Source of the DNA: Kitasatospora sp. MAP12-44
GTDB taxonomy: Bacteria > Actinomycetota > Actinomycetes > Streptomycetales > Streptomycetaceae
NCBI RefSeq assembly: GCF_029892095.1
Contig: NZ_JARZAE010000004.1
Location: 4,712,001-4,776,000, forward strand
Length of the DNA stretch: 64,000 bases
Direction: 5' to 3'
The notes under the pieces are model-generated. The model did not search any database. It was not told the origin of the DNA and saw nothing but the letters and a program-made list of their open reading frames with translations. Made by a program: the position numbers and the translations under genes. This document shows positions 8,006 to 15,150 of the stretch, in pieces. Every line of letters starts with the position of its first letter. Within the stretch, counting starts at the first letter, position 1.

Positions 8006-8647
8006 ATGAAGGTTCGTCGGATCCTGGTCGCGCTGATCTCGGGCGCCGCGCTGCTGGGGGTGGCGCCGGCGGCGCAGGCCGCCGCCCCGGCCGGTATCCC
8101 GTCCGACCAGTGCTCGGCCGCGTTCTACCAGGGCGACGCGCGGCTCGGCCCCGAGCAGCTGCCCAGCACCGGCCAGGTCGGCCGCGAGCTGTTCGGCTAC
8201 CAGCGCACCGGCTTCGAATCCGAGCAGAAGTTCCTGGCCACCTACTACGACTCCACCGCCAAGTCCTGGATCTACCCGCCCTCCAACGGCTATCTGATCG
8301 GCTTCGACGGTCAGCCCATCGAGCTGAACCAGACGCTCACCCCCGGCCAGGACATCGACCGCTTCGGCAGCGAGTACGGCTCCTTCCTCGCCCCCGAGGG
8401 CCTGCCGTACGCCAGTCGCTCGATCCCGCCGCAGAGCCTGGACGGCAACCCGGCGGCCGGCTGCAACTACCACGACTACCGCGTGCTGAAGCCGTTCACG
8501 GTGCACGCCGGCCCGATCGCGCCGTGGTTCGCGCAGGTCGGCCTCGGCTGGCAGTACCAGCTCGACGCGACCCTGGTGTCGGGCGCGCCGGCGACCATCA
8601 ACGTCGGCTGGCTGGTCACCAACGGGTACCTGCAGCGCCTGGTCTGA
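8006..8647 (+). CDS. Secreted TNT-domain protein, probable NAD(P) glycohydrolase
   Basis: 213 residues. Start ATG 8006 with GGAGGA just upstream. A Sec signal peptide (about 1-28, ending AAQAAA) precedes a linker and a C-terminal domain (about 75-213) with the hallmark order of the tuberculosis necrotizing toxin family: WIYPPSNGYLIG, LTPGQDIDRFGSEYGSFLAP with Arg119, LPYASRSIPP, YRVLKPFTVHAGPIAPWF, and GWQYQ with Gln183. In Mycobacterium the domain hydrolyses NAD+; stand-alone secreted forms occur in many actinomycetes and fungi. No immunity-like gene adjoins it, so an exported extracellular role is likely. Two cysteines in the mature part (near 34 and 153) could be disulfide-bonded. Confidence 0.85.
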   Translation: MKVRRILVALISGAALLGVAPAAQAAAPAGIPSDQCSAAFYQGDARLGPEQLPSTGQVGRELFGYQRTGFESEQKFLATYYDSTAKSWIYPPSNGYLIGFDGQPIELNQTLTPGQDIDRFGSEYGSFLAPEGLPYASRSIPPQSLDGNPAAGCNYHDYRVLKPFTVHAGPIAPWFAQVGLGWQYQLDATLVSGAPATINVGWLVTNGYLQRLV

Positions 8648-8654
8648 CCTTGAA

Positions 8655-8820
8655 CTTAGACCGACCGGCAAATGGAGGGCGGCGTCGCGGGCCGATGGCT
8701 CTCGCCCAGACGGCTTCTCCTCAGTCGCCAGGGCTCCGCCATGGCTCCTTCGTCGGCACCGCCTGGACTCGGCCCTCGACCCGCTCCTTCTCCCACCCTC
8801 CATTTGCCGGGCGGTCTTAG
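8655..8820. mobile_element. MITE-like element with 20-bp terminal inverted repeats
   Basis: Element 8660-8815 (156 bp). The left end (8660-8679) and right end (8796-8815) are inverted repeats of ACCGnCCGGCAAATGGAGGG with one mismatch. Both ends are flanked by the direct repeat CTTAG (8655-8659 and 8816-8820), a plausible 5-bp target duplication. There is no coding capacity; the inner part has further weak symmetry, so the transcript could fold into a long hairpin. The right CTTAG contains the stop codon of the next minus-strand gene. Confidence 0.75.
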
Positions 8821-9956
8821 CCGCCGGAAGGCCGCGGGGCCGGCAGCTGGGTCGGCGGGTTGGTCGGCGGCTGGGCGGGCGGCTGGCCGAGCGAGTCCAG
8901 GACGGCCAGGATCCGCTCGCCGACCCAGCGGCGGTCCGAGGCGTCCGGGAGGCCGTCCGGGGCGAGGAGTTGGGATACCACCGCGGCGCGCAGCCGCACG
9001 AGTTGCTCGCGGCCCAGGGTGGGGATCAGCCCGCGGGCCGCGAGCAGCGCGTGGTAGTGCTCGAAGGCCGAGCGCGGGTGCTCGACGTAGTCGAGGACGC
9101 TCTCGAAGTCGCCCAGCAGGGCGTTGCCCTCGGTCAGCGCGAGCGCCTGCATCCGCAGACCCGGATCGTCCGAGGCGAAGAGGCCGCGGACCTCCTCGGC
9201 GGTGGCCGGGGAGGTCTTGGCGGCGGCCCGGACCTCGGCGACCTGGCTCGCCATCGCGGCCGGTTGGCCGCTGGCGGCCGGTGCCGCCTGCGAGCTGAAC
9301 TGGCCGAGGTGGCCCATGGCCTGGACCCGGGAGTCCTCCGCCCCGACCGTGTTGCCCTCGCGCTGCTGCTGCTGCGCCTGGGCGAACAGCCGCAGCGCGT
9401 TCCCGTCCGCCCGGCTCAGCGCGCCGGCCAGCATCAGCCGGGTGAGCAGCCAGCCGCCGAGGAAGCCGAGCAGGACGAAGTAGACCACCAGCGCGGCCGC
9501 GAACGGCGCGCTGTCCGAGCGCCCGCCGAGCGCGGGGGCCAGCGCGCGGGCCAGCTGGCGCAGGTGCGCCCAGATGCTGCTGAGCTGGGTGAGGCCGACC
9601 CCGAGCAGGATCTTGGTCAGCCAGTCGGAGACCTGCTCCAGATTGGTGTTCGGGGTGGTGTCGGCCGCCGCGGTCGTCGGATCGGCTCCCGTCGCGCCGG
9701 ACGCCGTCGTGCCGGATCCCGTGGCACCGGAACCGCCGCTGCCGCTCGCGTGCGGGATGCCGAACAGGAAGCCCAGGACGCCGCCGGAGACCGCGGTCGC
9801 GCAGGAGATCATCAGACCGGCGCCGAGCGCGCTCATCGGGTGCGGGCCCGCGCCGGTGTAGAGCAGCAGCCCGAGCAGTCCGAGCCCGAGCAGTGAGCCG
9901 ACCCCGGTGGCCTGCCACCGTCGGGCCTCCGCGGAGTGCCTGCTTTCACGCGCCAC
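8817..9956 (-). CDS. Hypothetical membrane protein
   Basis: 379 residues from GTG 9956, which has GGGGGC at suitable spacing; upstream GTG 9968 is an alternative. Membrane segments lie near residues 15-35 (LLGLGLLGLLLY), 42-65 (LGAGLMISCATAVSGGVLGFLFGI) and 160-180 (ALVVYFVLLGFLGGWLLTRLML). A Ser/Gly/Thr/Ala-rich linker sits between, and the C-terminal half is hydrophilic and helical. FLFGIP after the second helix is shared by several uncharacterised actinobacterial membrane proteins. Function unknown. The stop codon lies within the CTTAG repeat of the MITE-like element. Confidence 0.72.
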   Translation of the reverse strand: MARESRHSAEARRWQATGVGSLLGLGLLGLLLYTGAGPHPMSALGAGLMISCATAVSGGVLGFLFGIPHASGSGGSGATGSGTTASGATGADPTTAAADTTPNTNLEQVSDWLTKILLGVGLTQLSSIWAHLRQLARALAPALGGRSDSAPFAAALVVYFVLLGFLGGWLLTRLMLAGALSRADGNALRLFAQAQQQQREGNTVGAEDSRVQAMGHLGQFSSQAAPAASGQPAAMASQVAEVRAAAKTSPATAEEVRGLFASDDPGLRMQALALTEGNALLGDFESVLDYVEHPRSAFEHYHALLAARGLIPTLGREQLVRLRAAVVSQLLAPDGLPDASDRRWVGERILAVLDSLGQPPAQPPTNPPTQLPAPRPSGG

Positions 9957-10271
9957 TGTTGCCCCCACCGTCTGGCCCGACCATTTCCCGTAGCTGTCCG
10001 ATGCCCAGAGCCGAGCCCGGACATGCAGACGGCCCGTGGGCGTTCTCCGCGGCGGGCGAACCGCCGAGGCGCCGGGGATGTTCCGGCGGGCCCACGGACC
10101 GGGTGACTGCTTGGAATTTCGCCTGAGCCGGCATCCGGCCTCGGCTGGGGCGGCTCTAGCGAGCAGCCACCTCACACATCCTGACGGTACTCAACCAGGA
10201 TCACCTCCTTTCAGTGTGCTGCCACGATAGGCAGGCCACCGGGGAGGAGGCAACGGATTTAATGCGGGAAA
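9957..10271. other. Intergenic stretch with a strong ribosome binding site and hairpins
   Basis: About 315 bases with no long gene. On the minus strand it holds an unusually complete Shine-Dalgarno sequence (AAAGGAGGTGA, 10201-10211), a possible 12-residue leader peptide, and a GC hairpin near 10125-10145. Together they resemble a leader in front of the membrane protein gene starting at 9956. Confidence 0.45.
10156..10194 (-). CDS. Possible 12-residue leader peptide
   Basis: TTG at 10194 opens a 13-codon frame (MSTVRMCEVAAR, stop TAG) nine bases after AGGAGG within a near-perfect anti-16S complement. The peptide has no recognised family. It is followed by a GC-rich hairpin and about 160 untranslated bases before the next minus-strand gene. 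The strong ribosome binding site is what supports translation; the peptide itself may be incidental. Confidence 0.3.
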   Translation of the reverse strand: MSTVRMCEVAAR

Positions 10272-10272
10272 G

Positions 10273-10309
10273 CAGAAGGCCCGGCAGAGAGTCTCTGCCG
10301 GGCCTTCTG
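10273..10309 (-). terminator. Terminator of the initiator tRNA
   Basis: Perfect stem of about 17 bp (AGAAGGCCCGGCAGAGA and its complement) directly 3' of the tRNA on the minus strand, followed by a short T-containing tract (GCTTTCCC). Confidence 0.88.
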
Positions 10310-10319
10310 TGCTACTGAG

Positions 10320-10393
10320 TAGCGGGGACAGGATTTGAACCTGCGACCTCTGGGTTATGAGCCCAGCGAGCTACCGAGCTGCTCCACCCCGCG
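10320..10393 (-). tRNA. tRNA-fMet (anticodon CAT)
   Basis: 74 bases without encoded CCA. The anticodon loop is CTCATAA. It is the initiator: position 1 (C) does not pair with position 72 (T), and the anticodon stem has three consecutive G-C pairs next to the loop (CTGGG/CCCAG). The T loop is TTCAAAT. A strong terminator follows. Confidence 0.96.
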
Positions 10394-10439
10394 TCGGTAA
10401 ACCCAACACTACGTGACGGCCACCGCTAAGGGAAATCGG

Positions 10440-11402
10440 TTAGCGCAGCCGGTGCCGGGGCCGGCCGTGGCGGGCCCAGACGGCCAGCGCGACGAGGGCG
10501 GCGAAGCAGGGCACCATCAGCAGCGCGTAGACCAGCAGGAACCTGTGCGTGCCCAGGCCCGCGGCCGTGTTCCAGCCGCCGTGCAGGGCCATCGCCAGCA
10601 GCAGCCCGGCCGGTGCGGCGGCCCGTGCCAGCCAGCGCCGGGCGGTGGTCAGCGCGACGGCCAGGCCGAGCCCGGTCATCGCGGTGAAGAGCGGGTGGGC
10701 GAACGGCGAGAGCAGCGCGCGCAGCACGAAGGCGTGCACCGTGCCGTCGTAGTCGCGCAGGCTGGGGGCGTCGCCCAGGCCGATAGAGTCGAGCCGCTGC
10801 TGCTGGTCGTCGGTGAAGGCGCGGCCCAGGTAGAGGACGTTCTCGGTGAAGGCGAAGCCGCCGGCTGTCATCGCGGACAGCACGATGCCGGTGGCGACGA
10901 CCTGGTGGCGTGAGCGCGCGCGCAGGGGCGGGTCGGCGCGCAGCCGGTGGCGCAGCGGCAGCATGGTGGCCAGCAGCACGACGCCCTTGGCGGACTCCTC
11001 GATCAGCGGGGTGGCGAACTCCGAGCCGAGCGTCGCGCCGCGGGCGCTGCCCTGCAGGGCGGTGAGGTACTCGCCGGCCCAGCCGTTCGCCAGCACGGCG
11101 ACCGCGGTGGCCGCGCAGGAGCCCCAGGCCAGGCAGAGCGCGAGCCGGCGGTTGGGCACCTGGGCGCTCTGGTTGAGCCAGAGCAGCGCGCCCAGCAGGA
11201 ACGGCATCGGCAGCACGGCGAGCCCCAGTCCGACCAGCAGCCCGGTGGTGCCGGTCTGCTGCTGCACCTGGCGCAGGACCAGCACTCCGCAGCCGGTCAG
11301 CAGCAGGACCGCGGCGGCCGAACCGGCGAGCGGGTGGCGCGCGGTCTGCTCCGCACCCGGGGTGCCGGGTGCGGGCGGCCCGTGGCTGGGCGGACTGCTC
11401 AC
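10440..11402 (-). CDS. PrsW-family intramembrane metalloprotease
   Basis: 320 residues with about eight hydrophobic helices. Family motifs are seen in order: TPLIEESAKG (the EExxK motif), GGFAFTENVLYL (ExxxN), SPFAHPLFTAMTG (HxxxT) and ALHGGWN (HxxxN). In Bacillus, PrsW performs site-1 cleavage of an anti-sigma factor; the substrate here is unknown. The GTG start at 11402 lies only 12-13 bases from the right end of the TnpB element, and no normal ribosome binding site remains in that gap, so its original upstream region has probably been displaced. Confidence 0.88.
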   Translation of the reverse strand: MSSPPSHGPPAPGTPGAEQTARHPLAGSAAAVLLLTGCGVLVLRQVQQQTGTTGLLVGLGLAVLPMPFLLGALLWLNQSAQVPNRRLALCLAWGSCAATAVAVLANGWAGEYLTALQGSARGATLGSEFATPLIEESAKGVVLLATMLPLRHRLRADPPLRARSRHQVVATGIVLSAMTAGGFAFTENVLYLGRAFTDDQQQRLDSIGLGDAPSLRDYDGTVHAFVLRALLSPFAHPLFTAMTGLGLAVALTTARRWLARAAAPAGLLLAMALHGGWNTAAGLGTHRFLLVYALLMVPCFAALVALAVWARHGRPRHRLR

Positions 11403-11414
11403 CCGAAAAGACTA

Positions 11415-11570
11415 GTTGACTGCTCCATCGGCTGAGGCCGGGTTTCCGGCTTCTGTCGCGTGGATTTCTGACTCAAGCCGCCTTCCGGACCGGCGGTCCG
11501 GGAGGTCTTCCACTCTCAGCGTCAGCCGGGTTCAGACCTGCCCGGATGAGCATCACGCGGGCGGAGTTCT
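11415..11570 (-). ncRNA. Probable omega (re)RNA scaffold at the tnpB 3' end
   Basis: In IS200/IS605 elements the TnpB guide scaffold overlaps the 3' end of tnpB and runs to the right end, where flanking DNA becomes the guide. Here the segment after the tnpB stop contains a conserved-looking hairpin and the GGAGCAGTCAAC terminus. The predicted guide would read from 11414 leftwards on the minus strand into the prsW start. Extent of the 5' side is inferred from the family, not seen. Confidence 0.45.
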
Positions 11571-12708
11571 TGTCCCTGGGGGACACGGCTCCGCATGTGG
11601 TGCAGGTGTAGGTGCGCAGTCCCAGCGGCAGTGCGTGCTTGGCTCTCGCATCGCAGTGCGCGCAGTCCATCGTGGTGTGCGCGGGGTGGACCAGGTGCAC
11701 GGTCCTGTCGTGCTTGCGGCCCATCTCGATCAGGGCCCGCTTGGTGGCGCCGATGGCGGCGTCGGCGGCCTTCCTGGCCTTGGTGGAACGGCTGAGGAAC
11801 TTCGGCTTGAAGTCCTCCACCGCGATCTGGTCGTGGTCGCGGACGACGGTCTTGGCCCACTTGCGGCCGGTGTCCTCGCGCTGCCGGGCGACCTTCTTGT
11901 ACAGCTTCGCGCGCAGCTTCTTCGCGCGCTGGTAGCCCTTCGATCCGGGCCGGCCCTTGGCAGGTCGGCGGCGGGCCATCATCCGGTCGTAGCGGGTCAG
12001 CCTGTCCTGGGCCTTCCTGCCGTACTCGGGGTGGGGCAGGTCGTGCGGGTCGCTGGTGGTGGTCGCGATCTCCTTCACGCCCCAGTCGATGCCGATCACC
12101 CGACCCGTCGCCGGCAGCGGTTCGGTGGCGACCGCCACCACGAATGAGCAGTACCAGTGACCGAGGCTGTCCCGGTACACCCGCACCGAGCTGGGCGCGG
12201 CCGGAAGGGCACGGGACCACACCACCGTCAGCACGATGCCGCCCGCCAGGTGCAGGCGCCCGTCCTTGATCCGGAAACCGCGCGTCGTGTAGTTCAGCGA
12301 CGGCTCCGCCTCGCGCTTCTTCTTCGGGCGCGGCATCCCGGCGCGCCGCCGCATCGGCAGTTTCGCCTTGATGTCCTTGAGCGCCTTCGCGCGGGACTTG
12401 GCGAAGTCCCTAATGACCTGCTGCTGGGGAACGCTGGCCCCACCACGCAGCCACGCCATCGCAGTACGGGCCTCGGTCAGCATCCTGTCCAGCCGCGCCG
12501 GACCGCAGGTCACCTGGTCCGCCCCCTGGGGGCGGTTGCGGTTGGCCAAGTGGACCTTGCGGGACACGGCCACGCACTCGTTCCACACCCATCGGCACCG
12601 CCCCCACTCGGCATCGAGCCCGGCGAGAGCGGCCGACGAAACGCGCAGCCGGTGGGTGTACCGGGCGAGCCCGGCATCCCCCCTGGTCCCCTGCGCTGCG
12701 ACCGTCAT
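11473..12708 (-). CDS. tnpB: TnpB RNA-guided nuclease (IS200/IS605 OrfB)
   Basis: 411 residues. Start ATG 12708 (MTVAAQGTRGD). The RuvC-like catalytic triad is intact: Asp208 (VIGIDWGVKE), Glu298 (IAVEDF) and Asp379 (PRDKNSARVM). A four-cysteine zinc finger (DCAHCDAR ... YTCTTCGA) lies between the second and third motifs. The N-terminal OrfB helix-turn-helix domain begins YTHRLRVSSAALAGLDAEWGRCRWVWNECV. Length is normal and no frameshift is visible, so the nuclease should be active. TnpB is the ancestor of Cas12 and cuts the empty donor site to keep the element. Confidence 0.93.
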   Translation of the reverse strand: MTVAAQGTRGDAGLARYTHRLRVSSAALAGLDAEWGRCRWVWNECVAVSRKVHLANRNRPQGADQVTCGPARLDRMLTEARTAMAWLRGGASVPQQQVIRDFAKSRAKALKDIKAKLPMRRRAGMPRPKKKREAEPSLNYTTRGFRIKDGRLHLAGGIVLTVVWSRALPAAPSSVRVYRDSLGHWYCSFVVAVATEPLPATGRVIGIDWGVKEIATTTSDPHDLPHPEYGRKAQDRLTRYDRMMARRRPAKGRPGSKGYQRAKKLRAKLYKKVARQREDTGRKWAKTVVRDHDQIAVEDFKPKFLSRSTKARKAADAAIGATKRALIEMGRKHDRTVHLVHPAHTTMDCAHCDARAKHALPLGLRTYTCTTCGAVSPRDKNSARVMLIRAGLNPADAESGRPPGPPVRKAA

Positions 12709-12917
12709 GCCAGGAACATAACCTGACGCACTGACACACGGCACTTCACCGTAAGCGGGCAGCAACACCGGTCTGCCTGGCGGCGAAACGGCTAATCCTT
12801 GACCCTCCCCAGCCTTCGGCCGGGGGTACCCCCACAGCGGGAAGCCGGATTCCTCCCCGGCCCAAAGGCCGGGGCATCCTCCGGTTGCTCGGTGACCCGG
12901 TAGACCTGTCAGGCCTG
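12709..12917. other. Left end of the TnpB element and trmB downstream spacer
   Basis: Carries the left-end hairpin (12855-12874), a second imperfect stem near 12815-12835 and, beside trmB, a direct repeat of CCTGTCAG (12905-12912 and 12914-12921 region). No gene. Confidence 0.5.
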
Positions 12918-13778
12918 TCAGAGCTTGCGGAACAGCAGGTCGTGCACCACGTGCCCCTTGGCGATCCCGGCGCGCTCGAACTTGGTCACCGGCCGCCACT
13001 CGGGCCGCGGCGCGTAGCCGGGCACGGTGCCGTCCTCGCGGCCGTCCGTCCACTGGCTGCCGTCGCCCTCGGGGTGCAGGTTGACCAGCTCGGGGCGGGC
13101 CGACAGGACGTCCGCCATCTGCTCGGCGTACGGCTCCCAGTCGGTCGCGCAGTGCACCAGGGCGCCGGGCGCGAGCCGCGGCAGCACCAGGTCGAGGAAG
13201 GAGGGCTGGACGAGCCGGCGCTTGTGGTGCTTGGGCTTGGGCCACGGGTCGGCGAAGTAGACCCGCAGACCGGCCAGGCAGGAGTCCGGCAGCATGTCGC
13301 GCAGCAGGATCACCGCGTCGCCGGCCGCCAGCCGCACGTTCTGGGCGCCGCTGCGCTCCAGCATGCTCAGCAGGTTGCCGTGGCCGGGGGTGTGCACGTC
13401 CACCGCGAGGATGCCGGTGGCCGGGTCGGCCTCGGCCATCGCGGCGGTGGTCTCGCCCATCCCGAAGCCGATCTCCAGGGTGACCGGCAGCTCGCCGAAG
13501 AGCTCGGGCAGCGAGAGCGGGGTGCCGTCGATCGCCAGTCCCCAGCGCTCCCAGTTGCGGTCCAGCGCACCGGCCTGGGCGGGGGTCATCCGGCCCCGGC
13601 GCGGCTGGAAGCTGCGGATCCGGCGCTCGTTGTGCTGTTCCTCGGTGGCCCGGTGCGGGTACATCGGCGCCGGGTAGCCGGCTGGTGCGGCGGACAGCCG
13701 CGCGGAGGGCGAGTCGGAGGTACGGCGGGGCCGGGGGGCTTCGGGGGCCTCAGCGGAGGCGGCAGTCGTCGATGTCAC
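12918..13778 (-). CDS. trmB: tRNA (guanine-N7)-methyltransferase TrmB
   Basis: 286 residues. Methylates G46 in the variable loop of tRNAs using SAM. Motifs: TLEIGFGMGETTAAMA (SAM loop), ILAVDVHTPG, RVYFADPWPKPKHHKRRLVQ (the family's DPWPKxRHxKRR signature) and VHCATDWEPYAEQM. The first 45 residues are a Pro/Ala/Ser-rich extension not seen in E. coli TrmB but common in streptomycetes. Single gene; the downstream neighbour is the inserted TnpB element. Confidence 0.95.
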   Translation of the reverse strand: MTSTTAASAEAPEAPRPRRTSDSPSARLSAAPAGYPAPMYPHRATEEQHNERRIRSFQPRRGRMTPAQAGALDRNWERWGLAIDGTPLSLPELFGELPVTLEIGFGMGETTAAMAEADPATGILAVDVHTPGHGNLLSMLERSGAQNVRLAAGDAVILLRDMLPDSCLAGLRVYFADPWPKPKHHKRRLVQPSFLDLVLPRLAPGALVHCATDWEPYAEQMADVLSARPELVNLHPEGDGSQWTDGREDGTVPGYAPRPEWRPVTKFERAGIAKGHVVHDLLFRKL

Positions 13779-13826
13779 AATGCCGTCGAGTCTAAACGGA
13801 CCCTGGCTGCATGCGGCCGGGCCGGT

Positions 13827-15062
13827 TCAGCCGCCCGCGGCCAGGGCGGCCAGCGCCCGGCGGGCCACCTCCCGGCCGATCGGCAGCGAGGCCGTCGCGG
13901 CGGGGGAGGGCGCGTTCAGCACGTGCACCAGGCGGCGGGTGGAGGCGGGGTCGGCGGGGTCGAAGCCCGCGAAGGCGAAGTCGTCCAGCACTGCGCCTCC
14001 CCGGGTCACCGCCTGGGCCCGCACCCCCGCGCCGGCCGGGACCAGGTCGTCGGCGCCGACGGCGGGCAGCAGCCGCTGCACGGCGGTGGTGAACGCCCGT
14101 TTGGAGAGCGAGCGGTGCAGCTCCCCGCACTCGTAGCGCCAGTGCCGGCGGGCGAGTTGCCAGCTGCCGGGGAAGAGCAGCGTCTCGGCGAGGTCGCGCG
14201 GGCGCACCGTGCGCCAGTCGTAGCCCTCGCGGGCCAGCGCGGGCACGGCGTTGGGGCCGACATGGACGTCACCGTGGATGCCCCGGGTCAGGTGCACGCC
14301 GAGGAACGGGAAGGCCGGGTCCGGCACCGGGTAGACCAGGCCGCGGACCAGGTGCCGCCTGGACTCGACGAGTTCGTAGTACTCCCCGCGGAACGGCACG
14401 ATCCGCAGGCCCGGGTCGTCGCCCGCCAGCCGGGCCAGCCGATCGCTGTACAGGCCCGCGCAGTTGACCAGCACCGAGCAGCGCAGCTCGCCGGCCGCGG
14501 TCTGCACGGTCACGCCGTCGGAGCGCCGGTCGACGGCCCGCACCTCGCAGCCGGTGTACAGCGCCGCGCCCCTCTCCTGGGCGAGTCGGGCGTAGGCGCG
14601 GGCCACCTCCGGGTAGTCGCAGATCCCGGTGGTGGCGACCCGCAGGGCGGCGATCCCGGCCACCTCGGGCTCGTACTCGGCGATCCGGGCGGCCGACAGC
14701 TCCTCGACCGGGATGTTGTTGCGGCGCCCGCGCTCGGCCAGGTCCGCCAGCCGGGTCAGCTCCGCGCGCCGGGTGGCGACGATCAGCTTGCCGGTCGCCT
14801 CGTACGGCAGCCCGTGCTCGCGGCAGAACGCCGCCATCGAGGCTGCTCCTTCGGTGGCGTACCTGGCCTTGAGGGAGCCCGGCCGGTAGTAGACGCCGCT
14901 GTGCACCACGCCGCTGTTGCGACCGGTCTGGTGGGTGGCCGGCGCGCTCTCCTTCTCCAGCACGCCGACCCGCAGGCCGGGCCGGTTCCAGGTGAGTGCG
15001 TAGGCGCTGGAGAGGCCGATGATCCCGCCGCCCACCACCAGGACGTCGTAGTCGTACGCCAC
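13827..15062 (-). CDS. lhgO: L-2-hydroxyglutarate oxidase (LhgO-like FAD oxidoreductase)
   Basis: 411 residues. GTG 15062 is the start: AGGAGG lies six bases upstream and the frame opens straight into YDVLVVGGGIIGLSSAYAL, the FAD dinucleotide-binding motif. The conserved block THQTGRNSGVVHSGVYYRPGSLKA is diagnostic for the LhgO group of DAO-type oxidases. It oxidises L-2-hydroxyglutarate to 2-oxoglutarate, passing electrons to the quinone pool in E. coli. It precedes trmB on the same strand with a 48-bp gap. Confidence 0.88.
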   Translation of the reverse strand: MAYDYDVLVVGGGIIGLSSAYALTWNRPGLRVGVLEKESAPATHQTGRNSGVVHSGVYYRPGSLKARYATEGAASMAAFCREHGLPYEATGKLIVATRRAELTRLADLAERGRRNNIPVEELSAARIAEYEPEVAGIAALRVATTGICDYPEVARAYARLAQERGAALYTGCEVRAVDRRSDGVTVQTAAGELRCSVLVNCAGLYSDRLARLAGDDPGLRIVPFRGEYYELVESRRHLVRGLVYPVPDPAFPFLGVHLTRGIHGDVHVGPNAVPALAREGYDWRTVRPRDLAETLLFPGSWQLARRHWRYECGELHRSLSKRAFTTAVQRLLPAVGADDLVPAGAGVRAQAVTRGGAVLDDFAFAGFDPADPASTRRLVHVLNAPSPAATASLPIGREVARRALAALAAGG

Positions 15063-15150
15063 CAGAGCCTCCTGATCAGCCGGCCCCCCGCTGTCCCGCG
15101 ATGGTGTCACGCGCCGAGGGCGCGCGTCAGCCCCTCGAATCCGCCGGCGC

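Larger units (their letters stand above)
11415..12893 (-). mobile_element. IS200/IS605-type element carrying only tnpB
   Basis: A tnpB gene with hairpins at both ends and no tnpA. The right-end hairpin is GCCGG-GTTT-CCGGC (11437-11450), followed on the minus strand by GATGGAGCAGTCAAC, a typical streptomycete right end; the left-end hairpin is CCCCGGCC-loop-GGCCGGGG (12855-12874). Ends are approximate: the right boundary is taken at the TCAAC near 11415 and the left within about 20 bases of 12893. The element sits between trmB and prsW and must be mobilised in trans, as it lacks a Y1 transposase. Confidence 0.72.

Noticed and set aside
8817..9956. Immunity protein for the TNT enzyme
   Set aside because: The neighbouring gene encodes a multi-pass membrane protein with no resemblance to IFT-type immunity factors and lies beyond the MITE-like element on the other strand.
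10196..10216. Segment resembling the 3' end of 16S rRNA (GGATCACCTCCTTTC)
   Set aside because: No other 16S sequence adjoins; on the minus strand it is simply a very complete Shine-Dalgarno sequence.
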